A stretch of DNA of 23,823 nt from CAZFZT01 sp964523675 (GTDB lineage Bacteria; Planctomycetota; Phycisphaerae; Phycisphaerales; SM1A02): the NCBI GenBank assembly GCA_964523675.1, contig CAZFZT010000053.1, forward strand, positions 1-23,823. The letters are read 5' to 3'. A model generated the notes under the pieces. That model was not told the DNA's origin. It ran no database searches and worked only from the letters and a program-made list of their open reading frames with translations. The position numbers and the translations under genes are program-made. Shown here piece after piece: positions 1-6,067 of this stretch. Numbering within the stretch: position 1 is the first letter of the stretch; each line of letters starts with the position of its first letter.

Positions 1-2
1 TC

Positions 3-860
3 GACGTCTCCCCCACCACCACAACCTTCGCCGACCTCCTCCAGCGCATCCACGATGAAGTCCCGCAAATCCAGCGGCTGCGCTTCGTCACCTCCTTCCC
101 GCTGCACTTCGGCGATGACATCCTCCGCGTCATGGCGGACTCCCCGCGCATCTGCCGCTATCTCCACGTCCCCGCGCAGTCCGGCTCCAATCGCATCCTC
201 CGGCTGATGAACCGCGGCTATACCCGAGAGCAGTACCTTGAGTTCATCGACCGCGCCAGAGCCATCCTGCCGGACGTTGAAATCGCAGGCGACATCATCG
301 TGGGCTTCCCCACCGAAACCGATGAAGACTTCGAGCTCACCAAAGACCTGCTCCGCCGCGTCAAGTTCAAGAACAACTTCATCTTCAAGTACTCGCCTCG
401 TCCGGGCACCGTTGCCATCAAACGCTTTGAAGACGATGTGCCCGAGCATGTCAAGCGCCGCCGCAACAACGAACTGCTGGCGATCCAGAGCGAGATCAGC
501 GCGCAGGTTCACGCCGCCTACCTCGGCCGCACCGTTGATGTCTTCGTCGAGCGCATTAGCGAGAAGGCCGCCAAATCCAAAGCCGCCGCCGCGTCGAACG
601 GCGTTCACCTGACCATCAATGCCCAGCCGCTTGCCGACGATCCGCCGACGCGGGCGGCTTCACCGGGCGCCGGCCCCACCCAAGCCCTTACCACCGCCCC
701 AAACCCCACCGTCCAGCTCTCCGGCCGCACCTCCGGCGACCTCATCACGGTCTTCGATGCCCCCGCCGAAATTGCCGAGCGCCTTATCGGACGCCTCATC
801 CCGGTGCGGATCATCGGGTCCGGTCCGCTCCTGCTGCGTGGGGAGCCGATTCCAGCTTGA
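3..860 (+). CDS. miaB: MiaB, tRNA-2-methylthio-N6-dimethylallyladenosine synthase (5' end missing)
   Basis: This is the C-terminal 285 residues of a radical-SAM methylthiotransferase that adds the 2-methylthio group to i6A37 of tRNAs reading UNN codons. The frame is open from base 3, so the gene begins before the window, and the N-terminal domain and the CxxxCxxC cluster motif are not visible. What is visible matches the MiaB core: RLRFVTSFPLHF, the LHVPAQSGSNRIL strand, DIIVGFPTETDEDFE and FKYSPRPGT, followed by a C-terminal TRAM domain (LSGRTSGDLITVF ... LLLRGEPI). The TRAM domain is split by about 45 Ala/Pro/Thr-rich residues (roughly nt 580-715) between its first strand (VFVERISEKAAK) and LSGRT, where the family normally has only a few residues. 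MiaB is favoured over the paralogue MtaB because of the VPAQSGS and SPRPGT context and the LSGRT-type TRAM. Confidence 0.93.
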   Translation, partial: DVSPTTTTFADLLQRIHDEVPQIQRLRFVTSFPLHFGDDILRVMADSPRICRYLHVPAQSGSNRILRLMNRGYTREQYLEFIDRARAILPDVEIAGDIIVGFPTETDEDFELTKDLLRRVKFKNNFIFKYSPRPGTVAIKRFEDDVPEHVKRRRNNELLAIQSEISAQVHAAYLGRTVDVFVERISEKAAKSKAAAASNGVHLTINAQPLADDPPTRAASPGAGPTQALTTAPNPTVQLSGRTSGDLITVFDAPAEIAERLIGRLIPVRIIGSGPLLLRGEPIPA

Positions 861-961
861 TAAGGGCGATTTCAGGGTGCTGATGCGCGTTTTTGAGGCC
901 TGCATGAGGCCGCAGTTTGAGCGAGGTGAGCAAAAAACTTGCAAACAATTGTCTGGGGGGC

Positions 962-989
962 TTGACATTCTCGCAGCCGGGATTATTTT
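962..989 (+). promoter_or_regulatory. Sigma70-type promoter for the PEP-CTERM protein gene
   Basis: A perfect TTGACA (-35, 962-967) is followed after 16 bases by TATTTT (-10, 984-989). This lies in the gap after miaB and upstream of the gene at 1092, giving a predicted leader of roughly 95 nt. That leader contains a perfect 14-bp palindrome (1058-1071) before the ribosome binding site. It is a motif match only. Confidence 0.5.
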
Positions 990-1057
990 GGATGCGGAAG
1001 TAGGGGTAGTCGCGCTGCCTGCCATTGCGACTGCAGCGTCAATTTTCTCTCAGGAGT

Positions 1058-1071
1058 AGTCTGTACAGACT
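1058..1071. repeat. 14-bp perfect palindrome in the 5' leader (possible operator or hairpin)
   Basis: AGTCTGTACAGACT reads identically on both strands. It sits about 65 bases downstream of the predicted start of transcription and 20 bases before the start codon, just ahead of the purine-rich AAGAAAGG ribosome binding site. It could bind a dimeric regulator on DNA, or influence translation through the RNA. No known operator was recognised. Confidence 0.4.
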
Positions 1072-1091
1072 CAAGAAGAAAGGTCTAAACA

Positions 1092-1772
1092 ATGAAAGTG
1101 AAAAATCTGTGTCTCTTGGCGGGTGCAACCGCCGCGCTCGCGTTCTCTGGAAGCGCCCTTGCCGGCGACAGCGGCCTCGTCTTCGAGTGGGAATCCACCG
1201 GCAGCGGAGCCCTCGGACTTACCTACGAAGGTTCTGTCAATGGTGACCTCGCAACGATCGTGATTTCCGTCACGGGCGTTCCCGCAGGCGCTGGCACTGT
1301 CGGCGTCCTTAACACGCCTAACACCCCGTTCTTGATGTACACGGGCGATGGCAGCTTGTTCTTCAACCAGTCATGGGCTCCGTTCCCCGAAGGCGCAACG
1401 GTGAACCCGTTTGCTCCCGATACTGACTCTGGCTTCATTGGCTTGGCAGGTTGGGGTACGCCCAGCAATAACATGCAATCTTGGGCAACCACTGGTCAGA
1501 ACATCACCGAGTTCGGTGGTGCACCTGGCTTCTGGATTTCCCTCGAGCCGACTGGCGAACCTTCCCCAGGTGGTGATATTGCTATCTATCAGGTTTCTTG
1601 GAACGCGAACACCTCCGCCCACGGTGCCTTCAACTTCGCAGTTGTTGACCCGATGGCTGGTGAGCCGTCCGACGAGTTCTACTTCACCTGGACCGCCGCA
1701 GTTCCGGCTCCGGGTGCTCTCGCCCTCCTCGGCCTCGCTGGCCTGGTTGGCGCCCGCCGTCGTCGCGCGTGA
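1092..1772 (+). CDS. Exported PEP-CTERM-type anchored protein (paralogue of the next gene)
   Basis: This 226-residue protein has an N-terminal signal peptide (MKVKNLCLLAGATAALAFSG, with cleavage plausible after ALA) and a C-terminal sorting tail (PAPGALALLGLAGL, a short hydrophobic helix, then GARRRRA). That tail is the planctomycete form of PEP-CTERM, normally processed by an exosortase at the cell envelope. The middle is an acidic, aromatic, probably beta-rich domain without a recognised family. Its GVPAGAGTVGV motif, the DSGFIG motif at about residue 112, SWATTGQNITEF and WISLEP recur at matching places in the gene at 2073, so the two are tandem paralogues. AAGAAAGG 8-15 bases upstream supports the ATG at 1092. 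A strong terminator follows, so it is probably transcribed alone. Function unknown. Confidence 0.85.
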   Translation: MKVKNLCLLAGATAALAFSGSALAGDSGLVFEWESTGSGALGLTYEGSVNGDLATIVISVTGVPAGAGTVGVLNTPNTPFLMYTGDGSLFFNQSWAPFPEGATVNPFAPDTDSGFIGLAGWGTPSNNMQSWATTGQNITEFGGAPGFWISLEPTGEPSPGGDIAIYQVSWNANTSAHGAFNFAVVDPMAGEPSDEFYFTWTAAVPAPGALALLGLAGLVGARRRRA

Positions 1773-1815
1773 TCTACTCCTGTCACGCACGATCCTGACG
1801 GATCGTTAGACCTCA

Positions 1816-1854
1816 AACGCCGCCGCTGGACCCCCAGCGGCGGCGTTCTTTTTT
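1816..1854 (+). terminator. Rho-independent terminator after the PEP-CTERM gene
   Basis: A perfect 14-bp G+C-rich stem (1816-1829 with 1834-1847) and a four-base loop are followed by CTTTTTT. It lies 43 bases after the stop codon of the upstream gene and separates it from its paralogue. Confidence 0.93.
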
Positions 1855-1910
1855 GGCAAAGGTTGTTCAATCTCGCAAGATCGCATGACTGCTCCTCAAC
1901 TGCGCAACCG

Positions 1911-1990
1911 AACCGCGGGCTTCCGCCACGCGGCTAGAAGGGCAAACCATCGCAGACACTCCAATAGCCGCGTGGCGGCAGCCCGCGGTT
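1911..1990. repeat. 80-bp palindromic element with 25-bp arms
   Basis: The left arm 1911-1935 is the reverse complement of the right arm 1966-1990 at 24 of 25 positions. The loop is about 30 bases, and the next pair (A1936-T1965) extends the stem. The arms are very G+C-rich. The size and design (25-26 bp arms, one mismatch, a loop of 20-30 bases) match the palindrome inside valS at 19770-19842, although the sequence differs. It has no T-run, so it is not an ordinary terminator. A REP or MITE-like mobile palindrome is likely. Confidence 0.8.
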
Positions 1991-2072
1991 CTTCGTCCTT
2001 ATCTCGCCCACGTGGTGGTACACTGACATTGTCACTGCACGGCGTGGAAAACAAAAGAAAGGGGAAAGACAC

Positions 2073-2888
2073 ATGAAGCGAACCGCATTGATCGTCACCG
2101 CCGCAACGCTGGCAGGCGCGTTCACATGGCAGGCACACGCCGGCTGGCCGCACTACCAGATCGAGCCGCCAGGCGTGCTGAGTCTGGAGATGGACCTCGA
2201 TGTTCATGAGAACCCGCTCCTGTACAAACTTACGCTGACCATACACGGTCTTCCGGAAGGTCATCCCACCCTCGGCATCGGAAACACCGAGGCGAATCCG
2301 TTTCGGATCTTCACGTACTCGCACGACATGGAGTTCTACAACCTCGGCGGCCTTGGCTCCTCACACCCATTGGCCTTGCATCCACTGCTCGGTGATGCGC
2401 ATGGACTTGATTCAGGTTTCATCGGTCCGGGCTACTCCATTCTCACTAGCGCGTGGGGACTCCCTCCGAGCAACATGTCGTCCTGGGCCATGACGGGCGA
2501 GAGCATCGAGGAATTTACGGGCCCCGGCGAATGGATCGCCGAAGAGCCGGTGCCCGCGCCCGCGGAAGGCCTTCCGATCCTGCGCGCGACATGGGATCCT
2601 TTTTTCTTCGCAGAGGGCACGTTCCTCCTACGACTCGCAGAACCGCTCCAAGGACATACGGAGTTCTGCGTTCGCTGGAGCACCTACCCCCATTTCGATT
2701 ACTGCGACATTGACTATGACCACGTGATGGGTGTGTCCGACCTGCTCATCATGCTCGAGCAATGGGGCCAGTGCGAGTTGTGCGACACCTGCCGGGCCGA
2801 TCTTGACGGCGACCGGACCGTCGGCGTACCCGATCTGCTGATCCTGCTCGAACAGTGGGGACTCGAATACTGCGAACCGAAGGAGTGA
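2073..2888 (+). CDS. Exported protein with C-terminal dockerin-like repeat pair (paralogue of the previous gene)
   Basis: This 271-residue protein has a signal peptide (MKRTALIVTAATLAGAFTW, cleavage near AHA-GW). Residues about 25-205 are homologous to the protein at 1092: GLPEGHPTLGIGNT, the DSGFIG motif at about residue 113, WGLPPSNMSSWAMTG and WIAEEP. Instead of a PEP-CTERM anchor it ends in two dockerin-like units. The first, at about residues 211-232, is CDIDYDHVMGVSDLLIMLEQ. The second, at about 240-262, starts DLDGDRTVGVPDLL and has the Asp-x-Asp-x-Asp calcium-loop pattern. Such units are common at C-termini of Phycisphaerae exported proteins; true cohesin binding is not established for them. 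Five or six cysteines flank the repeats. The start is the first ATG, preceded by a purine-rich stretch. Its biochemical function is not recognised. Confidence 0.85.
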   Translation: MKRTALIVTAATLAGAFTWQAHAGWPHYQIEPPGVLSLEMDLDVHENPLLYKLTLTIHGLPEGHPTLGIGNTEANPFRIFTYSHDMEFYNLGGLGSSHPLALHPLLGDAHGLDSGFIGPGYSILTSAWGLPPSNMSSWAMTGESIEEFTGPGEWIAEEPVPAPAEGLPILRATWDPFFFAEGTFLLRLAEPLQGHTEFCVRWSTYPHFDYCDIDYDHVMGVSDLLIMLEQWGQCELCDTCRADLDGDRTVGVPDLLILLEQWGLEYCEPKE

Positions 2889-2980
2889 AAGCAGGCCGCC
2901 GCGCATGAACTGCGTCGAAGCACGCGCAGGATGTGCGTAGGGGTATCGCCTCAGCGAGATGAAGCCACGTGAAGCTGCTG

Positions 2981-3026
2981 GCATGGTCATTGCGTGAAGC
3001 GTCTTGAGAAGGAGCATTGACCATGC
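2981..3026 (+). promoter_or_regulatory. Inverted repeat pairing with the start codon of the next gene
   Basis: GCATGGTCATTGC (2981-2993) can pair with GCATTGACCATGC (3014-3026) at 12 of 13 positions across a 20-base loop. The right arm contains the ATG at 3023-3025, and the ribosome binding site AAGGAG (3009-3014) lies at the loop edge. In the mRNA this hairpin would hide the start codon, so it may control translation. The left arm could alternatively be part of a protein-binding site. Confidence 0.55.
3009..3014 (+). promoter_or_regulatory. Ribosome binding site fixing the start at 3023
   Basis: AAGGAG lies 8 bases before the ATG at 3023. A TTG codon at 3017 in the same frame is only two bases away from the motif, which is too close. 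The ATG is therefore preferred. Confidence 0.7.
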
Positions 3027-3610
3027 AGATTCACGCCGCATCACCGCTCATGACGCCGCTGCTTTTCGGGAAGACCGCTGGGCGAGGCGCGCTGGCGCTC
3101 GCAGCAACGAGCCGCCCCGGCGGAGCCAGGCAGCCGGCAACCGTCCAGCCCGCTCCCCTTGCGCTTCGCGCGGCCGGAAGCCCTACGGTGAGCCGCTCGA
3201 CTGCCCTCAAGCGTCTCCAGACGCTCGGCCTGCATGTGCAGGCGGGCGCATCAGAGAAGCGCGGGGCCGCCGGCCCAGCCGCTGTTGCCGTGAATCCGCC
3301 ATCTGCTCACACAACCTCACCGGCCGCGCCCACACCAGAGCCAGCTCCCGCGCCACAACAGGATGAAGAAATCATCCTGGCGCAGACGCAGGAGACGCCG
3401 TCATTGATGGGATTGTTCAACGCATGGGGCACCGACGACACGGTACACGACCTTGATGGCAATGGCACCGTCGGCGTCAGCGATCTGCTCGAAATGATGC
3501 AGCAGTTCCAGAACCTCCTCGCGAATTGGGGACAAGGCGACTCGCCACTGGGCGGCGAGAATGAGACGATTGGGGTATCTGATCTGCTCGCGTTCCTCGG
3601 CCAGGCCTAG
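3023..3610 (+). CDS. Small Ala/Pro-rich protein with dockerin-like repeats, no signal peptide
   Basis: This 195-residue protein is of unknown function. The first 110 residues or so are low-complexity Ala/Pro/Arg-rich and contain no hydrophobic signal segment, so secretion by a standard signal is not evident. The C-terminal third holds two or three units related to the repeats of the preceding gene: SLMGLFNAWG, then at about residue 143 DLDGNGTVGVSDLLEMMQ with a full Asp-x-Asp-x-Asn loop, and finally ETIGVSDLLAFLGQ. It follows the dockerin-like paralogue by 134 bases on the same strand. Its start codon lies in a 13-bp inverted repeat (2981-3026). Base composition and codon use resemble neighbouring genes, and the recurring GVSDLL motif argues that it is real. 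Function unknown. Confidence 0.72.
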   Translation: MQIHAASPLMTPLLFGKTAGRGALALAATSRPGGARQPATVQPAPLALRAAGSPTVSRSTALKRLQTLGLHVQAGASEKRGAAGPAAVAVNPPSAHTTSPAAPTPEPAPAPQQDEEIILAQTQETPSLMGLFNAWGTDDTVHDLDGNGTVGVSDLLEMMQQFQNLLANWGQGDSPLGGENETIGVSDLLAFLGQA

Positions 3611-3690
3611 CGCGTCTTTGCCCATCAGAGCGCTTTCTATGGTCGCGCAGGGCGTCTCCGCCGGAGGTGCGCTTGCCGCTGACGCCGCAC

Positions 3691-3718
3691 TTGACCGGGC
3701 CCGCTGCATCCTTACAAT
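3691..3718 (+). promoter_or_regulatory. Sigma70-type promoter upstream of tRNA-Gln
   Basis: TTGACC (3691-3696) and TACAAT (3713-3718) are separated by 16 bases, a near-consensus match. The nearest downstream product is tRNA-Gln, about 295 bases from the predicted start. Either the tRNA has a long processed leader or a separate small RNA starts here. Confidence 0.5.
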
Positions 3719-3891
3719 GCACACTTCCCCACGAATGGGGCCGTCGGTGACGTGCTTGCTTTGAGCGCGGCTCTGCATGGGGTGTCCAGTCGCGGCTGAC
3801 GGACGCTCTCGCCTCTGGGGTCTCGCCGCGGATGAGGGTTCGGCCGAGCCGAACGCGAACCGCAGCAAGAGGGCTGTTGGCTGCTGCCGCC

Positions 3892-3961
3892 GGCTCTCGG
3901 CGTTTGGCTTTTCGCCATTGGCTTTTGGCTCCTTGTAGCCGACAGCCGGTGGCCGAGAGCC
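3892..3961. repeat. Inverted repeat built from diverged heptamers
   Basis: GGCTCTCGGC (3892-3901) is exactly complementary to GCCGAGAGCC (3952-3961). The interior carries several TTGGCTT words followed by AGCCGACAGCCG, so the left half resembles the TTGGCTG array at 4094-4177 and the right half its complement. A smaller inner stem (TTGGCT/AGCCGA) is also possible. Confidence 0.55.
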
Positions 3962-4018
3962 GAAAGCTAATACTGGTTCGTTCGTTCGATGTCTCTGGCT
4001 TTCACATACAGAACCCTC

Positions 4019-4090
4019 TGGCCCGTGGTGTAATTGGCAACACATCTGGTTTTGGTCCAGACGTTCCAGGTTCGAGTCCTGGCGGGCCAA
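4019..4090 (+). tRNA. tRNA-Gln (anticodon TTG)
   Basis: This is a complete 72-nt cloverleaf. The acceptor arms TGGCCCG and CGGGCCA are followed by discriminator A4090. The anticodon stem TCTGG/CCAGA encloses the loop TTTTGGT, giving anticodon TTG (4052-4054). The T arm reads CCAGG-TTCGAGT-CCTGG. No CCA is encoded; the DNA continues with TTTTTGG and then runs directly into a heptamer array. The sequence is close to bacterial tRNA-Gln(UUG), including the weak U1-A72 pair used by glutaminyl identity. Confidence 0.97.
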
Positions 4091-4093
4091 TTT

Positions 4094-4177
4094 TTGGCTG
4101 TCGGCTGTCGGCTGTCGGCTGTCGGCTGTCGGCTGTTGGCTGTTGGCTCTTGGCTGTTGGCTGTCGGCTCGTGGCTA
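4094..4177. repeat. Heptamer array, consensus T(T/C)GGCTG, 12 copies
   Basis: Twelve consecutive 7-base units start four bases after the tRNA 3' end: TTGGCTG once, TCGGCTG five times, then TTGGCTG, TTGGCTC, TTGGCTG, TTGGCTG, TCGGCTC and GTGGCTA. The period is strictly 7, so it is not coding. It resembles the heptanucleotide STRR repeats described in filamentous cyanobacteria in style, not in sequence. Confidence 0.92.
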
Positions 4178-4258
4178 ACACCTCACACCCAACCCAACAC
4201 CTAACACCCAACACCCAACACCTAACCCCTAACCCCTATCTCCTAACTCCCAACTCCC
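4175..4258. repeat. Heptamer-like array, consensus C(C/T)(C/T)AACA, abutting the glmU start
   Basis: About 12 imperfect units of CCTAACA, CCCAACA and CCTAACC follow the first array without a break and end three bases before the GTG start of the next gene. The same word occurs in opposite orientation (TGTTAGG) at 6075-6116, so the glmU-prs pair is flanked by inverted copies. Confidence 0.85.
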
Positions 4259-4261
4259 GAC

Positions 4262-5074
4262 GTGCCCTCCCCCCCCGCTCAATCCTCCCGTTCTCTCGCT
4301 GCGGTCATTCTCGCCGCCGGCAAGGGCACGCGCATGAAGAGCGACCTGCCGAAGGTGCTGCACCCGGTGGCGGGCGAGCCGATGGTGAGATGGGTGGTGG
4401 ATGCGTGTCGCGAAGTCGGGGCGTCGCCGACTGTTCTCGTGGTGGGCCATGGCGCCGATCAGGTACGGGGTGCATTCGACGATGATGACGCGGCGTTGAA
4501 GTTCGCGCTTCAGGAGCCGCAGCTTGGCACCGGCCATGCTGTGATGCAGGCGCGTGATGCGCTGGGCGCGGCCGGCGATCTGGATGTGCTCGTCCTCGCA
4601 GGCGATGGCCCGCTCATTCGCGCCAAGACACTTCAAACTTTGATCGACACACACCGCCGCGCTGGCGCCGCCGCGACGCTGGCCACGGCGACTCTTGACG
4701 ATCCCACCGGCTACGGCCGCATCGTGCGTGATGCCTCGGGCGCGTTCGAGCGCATCGTCGAAGAGCGCGACGCCACGCCCGAGCAGCGCGCGATCTGCGA
4801 GATCAATCCGAGTTATTACATCTTCCGCGCAGATGATTTATTCGACGCCCTGGATCGGATCGACAATAACAACGCGAAGGGCGAGTATTACCTGACGGAT
4901 GTCTTCGAGGCGCTGCGGAGCGTCAGCGGCGGCATCGAGGTCGTCGCAGCCGTCCCGGCGGAGGATGTCCTCTCGATCAACACGCCGGAGCAACTTGAGC
5001 AGGTCAGTAGAATCCTCGAAGCGCGGCTGGCCTCACATGCAGAGACCGCCCCGCCAAGGAGGACCACCGCATGA
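4262..5074 (+). CDS. glmU: GlmU-type uridylyltransferase, N-terminal domain only
   Basis: This 270-residue nucleotidyltransferase is expected to make UDP-GlcNAc from GlcNAc-1-phosphate and UTP for peptidoglycan or lipopolysaccharide precursors. The signature LAAGKGTRMKSDLPKVLH is at residues 17-34. QLGTGHAV and VLAGDGPLI (substrate and metal binding), TGYGRIV, IVEERDAT, NPSYYIF and EYYLTDV follow in the usual GlmU order. The left-handed beta-helix acetyltransferase domain of full GlmU (about 450 residues) is absent: the reading frame stops after a short tail and overlaps the next start by ATGA. The GTG at 4262 is chosen because the nucleotide-binding loop needs a start upstream of M25 and no ATG is available. 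No ribosome binding site is visible, as a heptamer array occupies the leader. The position before prs is the classic glmU-prs order. Confidence 0.88.
   Translation: MPSPPAQSSRSLAAVILAAGKGTRMKSDLPKVLHPVAGEPMVRWVVDACREVGASPTVLVVGHGADQVRGAFDDDDAALKFALQEPQLGTGHAVMQARDALGAAGDLDVLVLAGDGPLIRAKTLQTLIDTHRRAGAAATLATATLDDPTGYGRIVRDASGAFERIVEERDATPEQRAICEINPSYYIFRADDLFDALDRIDNNNAKGEYYLTDVFEALRSVSGGIEVVAAVPAEDVLSINTPEQLEQVSRILEARLASHAETAPPRRTTA
5056..5062 (+). promoter_or_regulatory. Ribosome binding site of prs inside the glmU 3' end
   Basis: AAGGAGG lies 8 bases before the ATG at 5071, within the last codons of glmU. The ATGA overlap of stop and start suggests translational coupling. Confidence 0.8.
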
Positions 5075-6060
5075 GCGCAGCAGATCGGGATCATTTGAAG
5101 ATCTTCGCAGGCAGTGCAGGCCAGCACCTGGCCTCTTCGATGTGCGAGCACCTCGCGCTTCCCCTCGCAGCCGGCTCCTCCGAGCGTTTCCCCGATGGCG
5201 AGATCATCGTGCGCGTCAACGAAGATGTGCGCGGCAGGGACTGCTATGTCGTGCAATCAACGTGCGATCCGGTCAACGACAATCTGATGGAACTGCTCAC
5301 GTACATCGATTGTCTGCGGCGCGCCTCGGCGAAGCGCATTACTGCGGTCGTGCCGTACTTTGCGTATGCGCGGCAGGATCGCAAGGATGAAGGCCGTGTG
5401 CCGATCACGGCGAAGCTCGTGGCGAACCTCATTACCGCTGCCGGCGCAGATCGCGTGCTGTGCATGGACCTGCATGCGGCGCAGATTCAGGGCTTCTTTG
5501 ACATTCCCGTCGATCACCTCACTGCGAGCAAAGTGTTCGTCGATTACTTTGGCACCATTCGCGACGACCTGGGCGACCTTGTCATCGTCTCGCCGGATGT
5601 GGGCAATGTGAAGATCGCGAACAAGTATGCGGATGATCTGGATGCTGACCTTGCGATCATCGAGAAGCGGCGTGAATCCGGGACGCGCGTGGCGTCGAAG
5701 AACCTGATCGGTTCCGTCGATGGCAAGACGGTGCTGATGGTCGATGACATGATTTCAACAGCCGGGACGATCTGCGAGGCGGCGAAACTGCTCGTTGATC
5801 GTGGGGCGAAGAAGATCATCGCGGCGGCGACGCACCCGGTGATGGTGGGCATGGCCCTTGAGCGGCTGGCCGAATCGACAATCAGCCAGGTCATCGTCAC
5901 CGACACGATCCCCAACGGCGATCGGCTCGCACCGATCCGGGGCAAACTCAAGCAACTGACGGTAGCCCGGCTTCTCGGCGAAGCGGTCCACCGCATCCAT
6001 CACGACATGTCCGTATCTGCCCTCTTCCGCCGCGAAGCCAAGCCGCTCCTCGCGATGTGA
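5071..6060 (+). CDS. prs: Ribose-phosphate pyrophosphokinase (PRPP synthetase)
   Basis: This 329-residue enzyme transfers pyrophosphate from ATP to ribose-5-phosphate to make PRPP, used for nucleotides, NAD, histidine and tryptophan. It matches class I Prs throughout: the FSDGEI-like substrate segment (ERFPDGEIIVRV), VVQSTCDPVNDNLMELL, the ATP-site VPYFAYARQDRK, MDLHAAQIQGFFDIPVDHL, the flexible-loop KRR, and the PRPP-binding loop VLMVDDMISTAGT. Length is slightly above the usual 310-320 residues because of short ends. It overlaps glmU by four bases and has its own strong ribosome binding site. The sequence after the stop is an inverted heptamer array. Confidence 0.97.
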   Translation: MSAADRDHLKIFAGSAGQHLASSMCEHLALPLAAGSSERFPDGEIIVRVNEDVRGRDCYVVQSTCDPVNDNLMELLTYIDCLRRASAKRITAVVPYFAYARQDRKDEGRVPITAKLVANLITAAGADRVLCMDLHAAQIQGFFDIPVDHLTASKVFVDYFGTIRDDLGDLVIVSPDVGNVKIANKYADDLDADLAIIEKRRESGTRVASKNLIGSVDGKTVLMVDDMISTAGTICEAAKLLVDRGAKKIIAAATHPVMVGMALERLAESTISQVIVTDTIPNGDRLAPIRGKLKQLTVARLLGEAVHRIHHDMSVSALFRREAKPLLAM

Positions 6061-6067
6061 GAGGTTT

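Larger units (their letters stand above)
1773..2072. other. Intergenic region between the two paralogues
   Basis: This 300-base gap holds the terminator at 1816-1854, an 80-bp imperfect palindrome at 1911-1990, and a leader ending in the purine-rich AAAGGGGAAAGAC before the start codon at 2073. A short TGACA-T-TGTCA inverted repeat (about 2023-2033) lies just upstream. No convincing coding sequence or clear promoter was found. Confidence 0.6.
3611..4018. other. 408-base gene-free region upstream of tRNA-Gln
   Basis: No convincing protein gene is present. It contains a good promoter (3691-3718), small hairpins at about 3727-3740 (CCCCA-CGAA-TGGGG) and 3839-3855 (GTTCGGC-CGA-GCCGAAC), and a 10-bp perfect inverted repeat at 3892-3901/3952-3961. 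The last is surrounded by TTGGCTT-like and AGCCGA-like words resembling the heptamer array after the tRNA. It may be a tRNA leader, an unrecognised small RNA, or decayed repeats. Confidence 0.5.

Noticed and set aside
3401..4090. Long minus-strand reading frame across tRNA-Gln and the upstream gap
   Set aside because: It is antisense to the tRNA and to the GVSDLL-coding gene. Such frames over tRNAs are a common annotation artefact, and the product has no coherent protein character.
4175..4258. Telomere-like sequence (CCTAACCC)
   Set aside because: The resemblance to telomeric repeats is superficial. The tract is imperfect, internal to bacterial genes, and inverted elsewhere in the window.
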